Positions 35,316-44,954 of a stretch of 64,000 nt of DNA are shown in pieces. The position numbers and the translations under genes are program-made. Each line of letters opens with the position of its first letter. The stretch's first letter is position 1. Source of the stretch: Lachnospira sp900551945 (GTDB lineage: Bacteria; Bacillota; Clostridia; Lachnospirales; Lachnospiraceae); contig DBFCCI010000022.1 of NCBI GenBank assembly GCA_048380335.1, positions 1 to 64,000 of the forward strand, read 5' to 3'. The notes under the pieces were generated by a model, which worked only from the letters and a program-made list of their open reading frames with translations, was not told where the DNA came from and did not search any database.

Positions 35316-36038
35316 ATGATTGGTATGTATATGAGATACGGATATGGATATTATTTTGACCCGACATATATATTGATTATAATTGCAGGTGTTATATCAC
35401 TTTTGGCACAGCTTAAAGTATCTTCTGCATTTTCAAAGTATTCAGCCGTAAGAAGTATGTCAGGAATGACAGGTGCTATGGCAGCAGAAAAGATTTTATA
35501 TTCACAGGGAATATATGATGTAAGTATACAAAGAGTATCTGGAAAATTAACAGACCATTATAATCCATCTAATAAGACACTTAATCTTTCTGATGCTGTG
35601 TATGGTTCAACGTCAGTTGCAGCCATTGGTGTTGCTGCACATGAGTGTGGTCATGCTATTCAGCACGCAAAAGGATATGCACCACTTTCATTTAGAACAG
35701 CGCTAGTTCCTATTGCTAATATAGGTTCACAGCTTTCGTGGGTGTTTATAATTGCAGGACTTATATTCTCATTTAACAGTTTACTTATAAACATTGGTAT
35801 TATAATGTTTTCTTTGGCAGTATTATTTCAGCTTGTTACACTTCCTGTAGAATTTGATGCTTCTAGCAGAGCTTTAAAGTTATTATCTTCAACGGGTATA
35901 ATGAATAATTCAGAAGTGTCACAGACAAAGAAAGTATTATCAGCCGCTGCTATGACTTATGTTGCCGCTGCCGCAACAGCAATTTTACAGCTTGTAAGAT
36001 TGATTATATTATTCGGAGGACGAAATAATCGTGACTAA
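35316..36038 (+). CDS. Membrane zinc metallopeptidase, YugP type
   Basis: A 240-aa integral membrane protein of the neutral zinc metallopeptidase family (PF04298). The HExxH motif is HECGH at 109-113 in AAHECGHAIQ. One TM lies at about 16-32, two near 128-165 and one near the C-terminus (205-232). Substrates are unknown. It is regularly found between fmt and rsmB in Clostridia. The ORF overlaps rsmB by 8 nt. An SD-like GGAAAAGG lies close to the ATG. Confidence 0.9.
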   Translation: MIGMYMRYGYGYYFDPTYILIIIAGVISLLAQLKVSSAFSKYSAVRSMSGMTGAMAAEKILYSQGIYDVSIQRVSGKLTDHYNPSNKTLNLSDAVYGSTSVAAIGVAAHECGHAIQHAKGYAPLSFRTALVPIANIGSQLSWVFIIAGLIFSFNSLLINIGIIMFSLAVLFQLVTLPVEFDASSRALKLLSSTGIMNNSEVSQTKKVLSAAAMTYVAAAATAILQLVRLIILFGGRNNRD

Positions 36039-37380
36039 TTCAGTTAATTTAAGAGCGATAGTTCTTGATATTCTTATGGAACTTGAAAAGGAAGATACAA
36101 TGAGTCATATTGTAATAAGCAATGCACTTTCCAAGTTCCAGTATCTTGAAAAAAATGAAAGAGGTTTTATAACAAGGGTTGCACAGGGAACAATAGAAAA
36201 AAGAATTGAATTAGATTATGTTATTAATCAGTTTTCAAAGACACCTGTAAATAAGATGAAGCCAGTTATAAGAAACATTCTTGAAATGTCAGTGTATCAA
36301 TTAAAATATATGCAAAATGTTCCAGCTTCGGCAGTCTGTAATGAAGCTGTTAAGCTTACAGCTAAGAAAAAGTTTGTTAATCTTAAGGCGTTTGTAAATG
36401 GAGTGTTGAGAAATATTTCAAGAAATATCGAAAGTATACAGTATCCAGATAAAAGTAATATCAAACAATATCTTTCAATAAAGTATTCATTTCCAGAGTG
36501 GATAATTTCAATGTGGAGTAAGAAATATACATACGAAGATATTGAACTTATATTAAAGGGCTTTGACGAGAACAAAAAGACATATATAAGATGTAATACA
36601 AAGCTTACAACTAAAGAAAAGCTAAAAGAAAGCCTTGAAAAGCAAGGAATAACAGTAAATGCAGTTAAAGGTATTGACTATGCGTTTGAAATAGAAGGCT
36701 ATAATTATATTAGTGATATTGATGCTTTTAATGATGGACTGTTTCAAGTACAAGATATAAGTTCAATGTTAGCAGGTGAAGCTGCTTGTCTTAAAGGTGA
36801 TGAGTATGTAATTGATGTATGTGCTTCTCCGGGCGGGAAAACTATTAACGCCGCTTTAAAACTTGATACAGGAAGTGTAAGTTCAAGAGATGTGTCAGAT
36901 TATAAGGTATCGCTTATTGAAGATAACCTTGACCGCTTACAGATAGACAACGTAACAGTTAAAGTACAAGATGCTTCAATTGATGATAATGTATCAAATG
37001 GAAAGGCAGATGTAGTTATTGCAGATGTTCCATGTTCAGGACTTGGAATAATAGGCAGAAAGCCAGATATCAAGTATAATTCTAATATAGATAAGATAAA
37101 AGAGCTTGTACAACTTCAAAGAAAAATTCTTGGAGTTGTGCAAAACTATGTTAAGCCACAAGGTTATCTTATATACAGTACTTGTACGATTAATAGTGCA
37201 GAAAACGAAGAAAATGTAAAATGGCTATGTGAAAATTATCCATTTGAAGTATGTGATATTGATAATATTTTGTCAGACAAAGTTACTAATATGCACAAAG
37301 ATAATATATATGGTACACAATTACTGCCAGGGATAAATAATACAGATGGCTTTTTTATTTGCAGATTAAGGAGAAAGTAA
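36031..37380 (+). CDS. rsmB: 16S rRNA (cytosine-C5) methyltransferase RsmB
   Basis: Methylates C967 (E. coli numbering) of 16S rRNA. 449 aa: an NusB-like RNA-binding N-terminal domain (1-140) and a SAM methyltransferase domain with ASPGGKT, DVPCSGLG (general-acid Cys) and the nucleophile Cys in YSTCTI. The GTG start at 36031 overlaps the Zn-peptidase stop and has a GGAGG SD upstream. The rlmN start is 4 nt after the stop, so these genes are coupled. Confidence 0.94.
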   Translation: MTNSVNLRAIVLDILMELEKEDTMSHIVISNALSKFQYLEKNERGFITRVAQGTIEKRIELDYVINQFSKTPVNKMKPVIRNILEMSVYQLKYMQNVPASAVCNEAVKLTAKKKFVNLKAFVNGVLRNISRNIESIQYPDKSNIKQYLSIKYSFPEWIISMWSKKYTYEDIELILKGFDENKKTYIRCNTKLTTKEKLKESLEKQGITVNAVKGIDYAFEIEGYNYISDIDAFNDGLFQVQDISSMLAGEAACLKGDEYVIDVCASPGGKTINAALKLDTGSVSSRDVSDYKVSLIEDNLDRLQIDNVTVKVQDASIDDNVSNGKADVVIADVPCSGLGIIGRKPDIKYNSNIDKIKELVQLQRKILGVVQNYVKPQGYLIYSTCTINSAENEENVKWLCENYPFEVCDIDNILSDKVTNMHKDNIYGTQLLPGINNTDGFFICRLRRK

Positions 37381-37384
37381 AATA

Positions 37385-38422
37385 ATGGATTTAGTTGATA
37401 TAAAGTCATTAAGTTTAGAAGAACTTGAACAGTTTATTGTTGATATAGGAGATAAAAAGTTTCGTGCGGCACAGATATACCAATGGCTTCATCAAAAACT
37501 TGTTACAGATTTTGATGAAATGACTAATATTTCAAAAGGCTTAAGAGAACAGTTAAAGCAAAAGTGCAGGCTTATAGCTTTAGAGCCTGAGAGAGTTCAG
37601 GTATCTAAAATAGATGGGACTTCCAAGTATTTATTTAAGCTATATGACAATAACTTGATAGAAAGTGTACTTATGAAGTATCATCATGGTAATTCAGTAT
37701 GTATATCTTCTCAAGTTGGTTGTCGTATGGGGTGCAGATTTTGTGCTTCAACACTTGATGGAATGGTAAGGTGTTTAGAGCCATCTGAAATGCTTGACCA
37801 GATATATACTATACAAAGGTTGTCAGGTGAACGAGTTGATAATGTAGTTGTTATGGGGTCTGGTGAACCATTTGACAATTATGATAACTTGCTTAAGTTT
37901 ATTAAGCTTTTAAATTGTGAAAAAGGTCTTAATATCAGTGCAAGAAATATAACAGTATCGACTTGTGGACTTGTGCCAAAGATAAGACAACTTGCTGATA
38001 TGAAGCTTCAAATAACACTTGCAATATCGCTTCATGCGCCAAATGATGAGTTGAGAAAGACAATGATGCCTATTGCAAATAAGTATTCAATATCAGAAAT
38101 TATGGAAGCATGTCGTTATTATATAGAGCAAACTGGAAGAAGAATTTCTTTTGAATACAGTCTTGTAAAGGGTGTCAATGATACAAAAGAGTGTGCAGAC
38201 CAGTTAATAGCTTTAGTCCGTAATATGAAATGCCACATAAACCTTATACCGGTTAATCCAATAAAAGAAAGAGATTATGAACAGTCAGAGAAGAAGTCAA
38301 TTAATGATTTCAAAAATAAACTTGAAAAAAGTGGAATTAATGTTACTATTAGAAGGGAAATGGGTAGAGATATAGATGGTGCCTGTGGTCAATTACGAAA
38401 GAGTTATATGGAAGAAAAATAG
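37385..38422 (+). CDS. rlmN: Dual-specificity RNA methyltransferase RlmN
   Basis: A radical SAM enzyme that makes m2A at 23S rRNA A2503 and tRNA A37. 345 aa with cluster ligands C113, C117 and C120 (CRMGCRFC) and the methyl-carrier cysteine expected in the C-terminal DGACGQL segment. The N-terminal HhH-like RNA-binding region is present. It follows rsmB by 4 nt. Confidence 0.96.
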   Translation: MDLVDIKSLSLEELEQFIVDIGDKKFRAAQIYQWLHQKLVTDFDEMTNISKGLREQLKQKCRLIALEPERVQVSKIDGTSKYLFKLYDNNLIESVLMKYHHGNSVCISSQVGCRMGCRFCASTLDGMVRCLEPSEMLDQIYTIQRLSGERVDNVVVMGSGEPFDNYDNLLKFIKLLNCEKGLNISARNITVSTCGLVPKIRQLADMKLQITLAISLHAPNDELRKTMMPIANKYSISEIMEACRYYIEQTGRRISFEYSLVKGVNDTKECADQLIALVRNMKCHINLIPVNPIKERDYEQSEKKSINDFKNKLEKSGINVTIRREMGRDIDGACGQLRKSYMEEK

Positions 38423-38480
38423 TATCAAAGAAAAATAAGTCATAAAAGTTGTACTAAAGTTCAACGGAATGGAGGACATA

Positions 38481-39200
38481 ATGAAGGCTCAAGCTGTTAC
38501 TGATGTTGGACAGCAACGAAAAGTTAATCAGGATTATGTGTATTATACAACAGAAAAGATAGGAAATTTGCCTAATTTATTTTTGGTTGCAGATGGTATG
38601 GGGGGACATAAAGCTGGAGATATGGCATCTAAATATACGGTGGAGAGTTTTGTAAGACTTGTAAACGAAACAAGTCAAAAAGACCCTATACTTATATTAA
38701 GTGACAACATTAAGACGGCCAATACAATGCTTTTAAAGAAGGCTGAGGAGTCAGAAGAATATAAAGGAATGGGAACTACATTTGTTGGAGCAACAATTAA
38801 TGATAATGTGTTAAGAGTTGTTAATGTGGGAGATAGTAGACTGTATATTATCAGTAATGATATAAAGCAGATAACAAGGGACCATTCTTATGTAGAAGAA
38901 ATGATTATGCGAGGTCAGATAGATAGAAAACAGGCAAGAACACATGAAAAAAAGAATATTATAACAAGAGCAATTGGAGCAGAAGCTACAGTAGAGCCTG
39001 ATATGTTTACTGTAGATGTTCAAAAGGGAGATAAAATTCTTATGTGTACTGACGGTCTGTCTAATATGATAGAAGACGCAGATATATTAAAAATAGTAAA
39101 AGAAAGTAATGATATAGACGAAGCAGTTAAAGAGCTAGTAATTACAGCTAACGAAAATGGTGGAACTGATAATATATCAGTTCTTATGGTTGAAATATAA
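38481..39200 (+). CDS. prpC: PP2C-family serine/threonine phosphatase
   Basis: Cytoplasmic metal-dependent phosphatase that reverses the partner kinase encoded next. 239 aa; PP2C motifs are DVGQQRKVNQD (N-terminal), VADGMGGHKAGD with metal Asp and Gly, NVGDSRLY, CTDGLSNM and GGTDNISV. The start is ATG 38481 with GGAGG 5 nt upstream rather than the in-frame ATG 38469 that contains the SD. Confidence 0.94.
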   Translation: MKAQAVTDVGQQRKVNQDYVYYTTEKIGNLPNLFLVADGMGGHKAGDMASKYTVESFVRLVNETSQKDPILILSDNIKTANTMLLKKAEESEEYKGMGTTFVGATINDNVLRVVNVGDSRLYIISNDIKQITRDHSYVEEMIMRGQIDRKQARTHEKKNIITRAIGAEATVEPDMFTVDVQKGDKILMCTDGLSNMIEDADILKIVKESNDIDEAVKELVITANENGGTDNISVLMVEI

Positions 39201-39231
39201 AAGTCGTATTTTCGGCGGAATGGAAGATTTT

Positions 39232-41310
39232 ATGTTAAGAAAAGGAATGTTTTTAGCGGATAGATATGAAATTTTAGAGCAGATAGGCACTGGTGGAATG
39301 TCTGATGTCTATAAAGCAAAATGTCATAAGCTTAATCGTTATGTTGCAATAAAAGTATTAAAATCTGAATTTAGTCAAGATAAAACCTTTGTTTCTAAAT
39401 TCAGAGTAGAAGCTCAATCAGCGGCAGGACTTACCCATCCTAACATAGTCAATGTATATGATGTTGGTGATGAGGATGGAATACATTACATTGTAATGGA
39501 GCTTGTCGAAGGGATTACTCTTAAAAAATATATTGAAAAGAGAGGAAAGTTACCATATAAAGAGGCAATAAGTATAGCAATACAAGTTGCAAATGGTATG
39601 GAAGCAGCTCACAGCCACAATATAGTACATCGTGATATTAAGCCACAAAACATAATAATATCAAAAGAAGGCAAAGTTAAAGTAACAGATTTTGGTATAG
39701 CAAAAGCCGCAAGTTCAGCTACGATTAATTCATCAGCAATGGGGTCTGTTCACTATATTTCTCCTGAGCAGGCAAGAGGTGGATATTCTGACCAAAGAAG
39801 TGATATATATTCATTTGGTATAACATTGTATGAAATGCTTACTGGTGTAGTGCCATTTGATGGGGATACAACAGTTGCAGTTGCAGTTCAACATATACAA
39901 GATGAGATACCAGCGCCATCTACATTAGTTGCAGATATTCCTATTGCAATTGATAAAATTGTAATGAAATGTACTCAGAAAAAGACAGAGAGAAGATATC
40001 AAAATGCTTCTGAGCTTATAGCTGATTTAAAAAAGGCACTTGTAATGCCTGACCAAGACTTTGTTAAAATAGCTCCAATGTATGGAACAGCACCTATAAA
40101 TAATACTCAAAATATTCAACAAGAAGTAATTAAGCAAGTTAAACCAGTTGAAAGTATAGAAAAAACAGCAAAAGTTGAAAAGGTTGAACCTAAAAAAGCA
40201 GATACTAAGAAAAAGTTTTATGACGATGACAAATTAGATGACAATTATGATGATGGCGAAGACGAAGATATAGAAGATTATTACGATGATGATGAAGAAC
40301 TTTATGATAGAAAAGCAAAAACACAATCAAAAGATATAGACAATGAAAGTAATGATAAACTTGACAAGATGATGAAGTGGATAGGAATGGGAATTGCAGC
40401 AGTAATTCTTATTATAACTATATTTGTAGTTGTCAAGCTTGTAGGAGCAGGTGTTTCATCATCTTCAAATTCAAATAAAGAAACTACAACAGCCGAAGAG
40501 ACTACTACTAAAGATAAGAATAGTGTTAAAGTTCCAGATGTTAAGGGTATGACAGAGTCACAGGCAAAGACAGCTCTTAACAAGGTTAATCTTGGATACA
40601 AAGCAGTTTATGAGTCATCTTCAACAGTAGCAGCAGGAAAGATTATTTCACAGGATATAGAACCAGATACTTCTGTAGATAAAAATACTACGATTACAGT
40701 AACAGTAAGTAGTGGTGAAGAAACAAAAGCTAATATCACAGTGCCAGATGTTTTAAAGAGGGCAGAAGCAGAAGCAACAAGTGTATTACAAAATTATGGT
40801 TTTTCTGTAAATACAGATTATGATTATAGTGATACTGTAGAAGCAGGGCTTGTTATAAGTCAATCACCATCAGCTAACACATCATCTCAAGAGGGTGTAA
40901 CAGTAACTATTGTTATAAGTCGAGGACAAGAAGTTAGAAATGTTACTGTACCTAAAGTAATAGGTCTTGATGAAAGTACAGCAAGACAGACACTTGAGAG
41001 TAATGAACTTACAGTCAATGTTAATTATGTTACATCGGCATCAAATGTTGCTTATGGTAATGTTATTTCACAAAATTATAGTGCTGGTGCAACTGTACAG
41101 GCAGGTTCTTCAATAACTATTACAGTAAGTCACTATGAACAACCAACAACAACACAAGCACCAACTACAGCAATGCCAATACAGCAGACAACAACAGCAA
41201 CACAAACAACACAGGCAACACAAGCAACTACACAAGCAACACAGGCAACTACACAAGCCACAACACAGGCAACACAGGCGCAAACAACAACTACAACAGT
41301 TGCTAATTAA
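39232..41310 (+). CDS. prkC: PASTA-domain serine/threonine protein kinase
   Basis: A membrane kinase sensing peptidoglycan fragments or lipid II. 692 aa: cytoplasmic kinase domain (about 10-270) with GTGGMSDVYKA P-loop, catalytic HRDIKPQN and DFGIAKA; an Asp/Glu/Tyr-rich juxtamembrane stretch (about 320-370); one TM (about 385-408); three PASTA repeats (about 430-630); and a Thr/Gln/Ala-rich tail. ATG 39232 (MLRKGMFLADRYEIL) is preferred over a longer frame from 39157 that would overlap the phosphatase gene by 44 nt. It forms the usual phosphatase-kinase pair. Confidence 0.95.
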   Translation: MLRKGMFLADRYEILEQIGTGGMSDVYKAKCHKLNRYVAIKVLKSEFSQDKTFVSKFRVEAQSAAGLTHPNIVNVYDVGDEDGIHYIVMELVEGITLKKYIEKRGKLPYKEAISIAIQVANGMEAAHSHNIVHRDIKPQNIIISKEGKVKVTDFGIAKAASSATINSSAMGSVHYISPEQARGGYSDQRSDIYSFGITLYEMLTGVVPFDGDTTVAVAVQHIQDEIPAPSTLVADIPIAIDKIVMKCTQKKTERRYQNASELIADLKKALVMPDQDFVKIAPMYGTAPINNTQNIQQEVIKQVKPVESIEKTAKVEKVEPKKADTKKKFYDDDKLDDNYDDGEDEDIEDYYDDDEELYDRKAKTQSKDIDNESNDKLDKMMKWIGMGIAAVILIITIFVVVKLVGAGVSSSSNSNKETTTAEETTTKDKNSVKVPDVKGMTESQAKTALNKVNLGYKAVYESSSTVAAGKIISQDIEPDTSVDKNTTITVTVSSGEETKANITVPDVLKRAEAEATSVLQNYGFSVNTDYDYSDTVEAGLVISQSPSANTSSQEGVTVTIVISRGQEVRNVTVPKVIGLDESTARQTLESNELTVNVNYVTSASNVAYGNVISQNYSAGATVQAGSSITITVSHYEQPTTTQAPTTAMPIQQTTTATQTTQATQATTQATQATTQATTQATQAQTTTTTVAN
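41187..41290 (+). repeat. Low-complexity ACACARGCAACT repeats in kinase tail
   Basis: Degenerate 9-12 bp units such as ACACAAGCAACT and ACACAGGCAACA encode a Thr-Gln-Ala-Thr tail after the last PASTA repeat. The units are imperfect and in frame, so they are coding low complexity, not CRISPR. Length may vary by slippage in multiples of 3. Confidence 0.7.
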
Positions 41311-41336
41311 ATAATTAATAGAAAGTTAGAAGAAAA

Positions 41337-42209
41337 ATGCAGGGAAAAATTATTAAAGGAATAGCAGGTTTTTATTATGTTCATGCCAATGGAGTTGTGT
41401 ATGAATGTAAGGCAAAAGGAGTGTTTAGAAATCGCAAGATTAAACCACTTGTAGGAGATAATGTTGATATAGAAGTTATTGATGATGACAAAAGTAAAGG
41501 TAATATTGTGGATATTTTAACAAGAAAAAATGAGCTTATAAGACCAGCATCTGCGAATATAGACCAGGCAATGATTATATTTGCAGTTGCAAATCCACAG
41601 CCTAATTTTAACCTGCTTGATAAGTTTCTTGTTATGATGGATTATCAAAGTGTTCCTACAATAATTTGTTTTAATAAAGCAGATTTGATTACACAAGAAG
41701 AACAACAAAAGTTAAAAGCTATGTATAAAGAATGTGGTTGTACAGTAATTTTTACAAGTACACTGACTAATCAAGGAATTGATGAAATGAAGGAAAAGCT
41801 AGAACATAAAACTACAGTTCTAGCTGGACCGTCTGGTGTTGGCAAGTCGACAATTACTAATCTTATACTTCCAGAAGCCAATATGGAAACAGGAAGTGTA
41901 AGTAAGATTGGAAGGGGTCGTCACACAACAAGACATTCTGAGATTTTTAATGTACATGGTGACACTTATATTATGGACACTCCAGGATTTACATCGCTTA
42001 ATCTTCCTCAAGTTGAAAAAGAGGATATACATTTGTACTTCCCAGAGTATGAAAAGTATGAGGGAACGTGTAGATTTAATGGTTGTGTTCATGTTAATGA
42101 GCCAGATTGTAGTGTTAAACAAGCTGTCATTGATGGTGCAATTGATAAGCATAGATATGATAGTTATGTTGATATTTATAATGAGTTAAAGGCACAGAAA
42201 AAATATTAA
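41337..42209 (+). CDS. rsgA: Ribosome small-subunit GTPase RsgA
   Basis: A circularly permuted GTPase assisting late 30S maturation. 290 aa: N-terminal OB fold (1-70), G4 motif NKAD, G1 P-loop GPSGVGKST near 162, G3 DTPG, then a C-terminal zinc site C-x6-H-x5-C (CRFNGCVHVNEPDC). It lies directly after the kinase gene, as usual in Firmicutes, and may be a substrate of that kinase (family knowledge, not shown here). Confidence 0.96.
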   Translation: MQGKIIKGIAGFYYVHANGVVYECKAKGVFRNRKIKPLVGDNVDIEVIDDDKSKGNIVDILTRKNELIRPASANIDQAMIIFAVANPQPNFNLLDKFLVMMDYQSVPTIICFNKADLITQEEQQKLKAMYKECGCTVIFTSTLTNQGIDEMKEKLEHKTTVLAGPSGVGKSTITNLILPEANMETGSVSKIGRGRHTTRHSEIFNVHGDTYIMDTPGFTSLNLPQVEKEDIHLYFPEYEKYEGTCRFNGCVHVNEPDCSVKQAVIDGAIDKHRYDSYVDIYNELKAQKKY

Positions 42210-42230
42210 AGCCTTGAAAGGAGTTTATTT

Positions 42231-42884
42231 ATGAATATTTTATCACCATCAATACTTTCAGCAGATTTTAGCAGATTAGGTGAGCAGATTAAGGAAATAG
42301 ATGAAGCAGGAGCAGAGTATGTTCATATTGATGTTATGGACGGTATGTTCGTTCCTAGTATTTCACTTGGAATACCTGTTATACAGTCAATAAGGCCTGT
42401 TACAAAGAAGGTTTTTGATGTTCATCTTATGATAAATGAGCCAATAAGATATATAGAAGAATTTGTAAAGGCTGGTGCTGATATAATTACAATTCATGTT
42501 GAAGCTTGTGCCGATGTAATGGCAACTATTGATAAAATACATTCTTTTGGAGTTAAAGCGGGTATAACTCTTAATCCAGATACTCCTGTATCTGCTATAG
42601 AGCCATATCTTTCTAAAGTGGAGATGGTGCTTATTATGAGTGTTAATCCGGGCTTTGGAGGACAGAAGTTTATTCCTGCTTCTATTGATAAGATTAAAGA
42701 GGTTAAGGGACTTTTGCAGAAAAAAAATCTTGATCTTGATATTGAAGTTGATGGTGGAATTAAGCTTGATAATGTTAGAGTTGTGCTTGAAGCAGGGGCG
42801 AATGTGATTGTTGCAGGGTCGGCTGTATTTAAGGATAATGTGGGGGATAATGTTAGGAAGTTTAAGGGGATTATGAGTGTTTAA
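42231..42884 (+). CDS. rpe: Ribulose-phosphate 3-epimerase
   Basis: Interconverts ribulose-5-P and xylulose-5-P in the pentose phosphate pathway. 217-aa TIM barrel with SILSADF, HIDVMDGMFVP (metal His and Asp), VHLMI, MSVNPGFGGQ and the phosphate-binding VDGGI. It is the last gene of the block. A GAAAGGAG SD precedes the ATG. Palindrome F2b begins 8 nt after the stop. Confidence 0.96.
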   Translation: MNILSPSILSADFSRLGEQIKEIDEAGAEYVHIDVMDGMFVPSISLGIPVIQSIRPVTKKVFDVHLMINEPIRYIEEFVKAGADIITIHVEACADVMATIDKIHSFGVKAGITLNPDTPVSAIEPYLSKVEMVLIMSVNPGFGGQKFIPASIDKIKEVKGLLQKKNLDLDIEVDGGIKLDNVRVVLEAGANVIVAGSAVFKDNVGDNVRKFKGIMSV

Positions 42885-42892
42885 GTAAGTGA

Positions 42893-43112
42893 CGGAAAAA
42901 TGGTGTGTATTTTTTATGTCGATGGATAAGTATTAAGGACTTCTAAGATAAGCTGATGAGAACTTTTATAACGGACGGGTCGGAAAAAATGCGACGTCGT
43001 GTCGCTTTTTCCTAAATTGCACGTCCTGTGCAATTTACCCTGTTCTTTGACAGCTTATCTAAGAAGTTCTAAATACTTACCATATACATAAAAAATACAC
43101 ACTATTTTTCTG
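42893..43112 (+). repeat. Family 2 palindromic element F2b between convergent genes
   Basis: Long arms: 42893-42918 with 43087-43112 (built on GTGTGTATTTTTTATG and its complement), then GATGG/CCAT, GATAAGTATT/AATACTTA and GACTTCTAAGATAAGCTG with CAGCTTATCTAAGAAGTTC. The interior holds GCGAC-GTCGT-GTCGC flanked by A/T arms and TTGCAC-GTCCT-GTGCAA. It sits between rpe (+) and ychF (-), so it could terminate both. Confidence 0.85.
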
Positions 43113-43175
43113 TATTCTGCCCTTAAACTTCTTAATTTTTTGGAGAAGTGTTGGTGGTAAGTTATTTTGATATTG

Positions 43176-44273
43176 TTATACGTTGAAACGGAAGAGGATT
43201 ACGTCACCGTCTTTTACAACGTAGTCTTTGCCTTCTAGACCTACTAGGCCTTTTTCTTTTGCGGCAGTATATGAGCCGCAGTCTAGTAAATCTTGGTAGT
43301 TTACAACTTCGGCACGAATAAATCCACGTTCAAAGTCGGTGTGGATTTTGCCTGCTGCCTGTGGGGCTTTTGTGCCTTTTACGATTGTCCATGCTCTTGT
43401 TTCTGTTTCACCCGCTGTTAAGTAGCTGATAAGACCTAATATTCTATAGCTTGCAGCTACGAGTTTGTCAAGACCAGATGAGCTTATGCCGAGGTCTTCA
43501 AGGAACATTTTCTTTTCGTCTTCTTCAAGTTCTGAGATTTCTTGTTCAATCTGAGCGCAGATTACAAATACTTCGCAATTTTCCTTTGAAGCCCATTCTC
43601 TTACAGCTTGAACATATTTGTTGTTAGCACCGTCATCGGCTAAGTCGTCTTCTGTAACATTAGCAGCAAATATAACAGGTTTAGCAGTAAGAAGATTGTA
43701 TTCTTTTGCAAGTGCAGCTTCGTCTTCATCTTCAAATTCAAAGTTCTTTGCAAGCTTGCCATCTTCAAGATGTGCAATAAGTCTTTTGATTAATTCACAT
43801 TCTTTTGCGATTTCTTTGTTGTTGTGAGCGGCTTTGCTTTGTTTTGCTAATCTTCTTTCAAGTATTTCAACGTCTGAGAAGATTAATTCAAGATTAATTG
43901 TTTCGATATCACGAATTGGGTCGATAGAGCCATCTACATGAACGATATTAGTATCTTCAAAACATCTTACAACGTGAACGATGGCATCTACTTCACGAAT
44001 GTTTGCAAGGAACTGGTTTCCAAGACCTTCACCTTTAGAAGCACCTTTTACAAGACCAGCAATATCAACGAATTCGATAACAGCAGGTGTAATCTTTGCT
44101 GAGTTGTATAATGCGGCGAGTTTGTTTAATCTTTCATCTGGAACTGTAACAACGCCTACGTTAGGGTCGATTGTACAGAATGGGTAGTTAGCTGACTCAG
44201 CACCAGCTTTTGTAAGTGAATTGAAAAGTGTACTTTTACCAACATTTGGTAAACCAACAATTCCTAATTTCAT
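43176..44273 (-). CDS. ychF: Redox-regulated ATPase/GTPase YchF (OLA1)
   Basis: An Obg-family P-loop NTPase that prefers ATP and binds ribosomes. 365 aa: G1 GLPNVGKS at the N-terminus, G3 DIAGLVKGASKGEG, helical coiled-coil insertion (about 130-200), and a C-terminal TGS-like domain (ETRAWTIVKGTKAPQAAGKIH). AAAGGAG precedes the ATG on the - strand. It is the only leftward gene in the window, and divergent from rsmH. Confidence 0.96.
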   Translation of the reverse strand: MKLGIVGLPNVGKSTLFNSLTKAGAESANYPFCTIDPNVGVVTVPDERLNKLAALYNSAKITPAVIEFVDIAGLVKGASKGEGLGNQFLANIREVDAIVHVVRCFEDTNIVHVDGSIDPIRDIETINLELIFSDVEILERRLAKQSKAAHNNKEIAKECELIKRLIAHLEDGKLAKNFEFEDEDEAALAKEYNLLTAKPVIFAANVTEDDLADDGANNKYVQAVREWASKENCEVFVICAQIEQEISELEEDEKKMFLEDLGISSSGLDKLVAASYRILGLISYLTAGETETRAWTIVKGTKAPQAAGKIHTDFERGFIRAEVVNYQDLLDCGSYTAAKEKGLVGLEGKDYVVKDGDVILFRFNV

Positions 44274-44402
44274 AATGTATACTCCTTTACTTGTTTAACT
44301 TAAATTTATAGCAATTCATACATTTCAACATTATATTACAAAAAATAGATTAACTCAACAATTAAATTTATTTGTTATTGGATTGAACCTTTAAGTTGTG
44401 AA

Positions 44403-44559
44403 AATAGTAGGAGTATATAATCAAACACACACCAGTAAAAGTATAATCACATATATTTGTATGCCATCGTCGAACAAGAGTGTTCGCTTCTGTCATACAA
44501 ATAAATATATGTGCTAGTTCTTTTAATGGTGCATTTATTGGTTATATACTCCTGCTATC
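44403..44559 (+). repeat. Family 1 palindromic element, copy R7
   Basis: 20-nt arms 44403-44422 and 44540-44559 with two mismatches or wobbles. Core ACACACACCAG, AAAAGTATAA, inner stem CACATATA/TATATGTG, apical CGAACA/TGTTCG and GTTCTTTTAATGGTGC. Unlike other copies it lies 5' of both flanking genes (divergent ychF and rsmH), 130 bp from ychF. Confidence 0.85.
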
Positions 44560-44669
44560 TTGACGGAAGTTTATTTGATAAGTTAGGAGAGTTAGATTTG
44601 AACTTATAATGTTAATATGTTTACTTAACGTTAAAAAGTTTATATATAGAGTAGGTGGAGTGAAAAAAT

Positions 44670-44676
44670 TGTCGAA
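44670..44676 (+). promoter_or_regulatory. Candidate Spo0A box upstream of the division cluster
   Basis: TGTCGAA within TTGTCGAAAAT, an exact match to the Spo0A-box core. It lies about 100 bp upstream of a candidate promoter at 44773-44799 (TTGTAT, 15-bp spacer, TATAAT) and 285 bp before rsmH. The site is short, so a chance match is possible. Confidence 0.4.
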
Positions 44677-44954
44677 AATGCGAATTTATTTATAAATTTA
44701 TAGTTTAAAAATATGGAATGTCAAAGAATTGAGATAATAACAGATAGTTTTTGTATATTTTTTAAAAAAGACTTGTATTTTTTTTGCAAAAAGTATAATA
44801 TTATCTATAAAGTGGTGCAGAATTGCAAATGACATATTTAAATAGTTTGTTGATATACTCGTTATAATAGCGTATTTGACTGTTGCATAAATGCGAAATC
44901 TATTAATGATATATGTTAATGACAGCACAATATTAAAAAAAGAGGAAAAGAGTA

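Noticed and set aside
39157..39231. 25-residue N-terminal extension of the PASTA kinase
   Set aside because: Would overlap the phosphatase gene by 44 nt; the family starts at the residues encoded from 39232.
41187..41290. CRISPR-like short repeats
   Set aside because: Units are contiguous, imperfect, lack spacers and encode the Thr/Gln tail of the kinase in frame.
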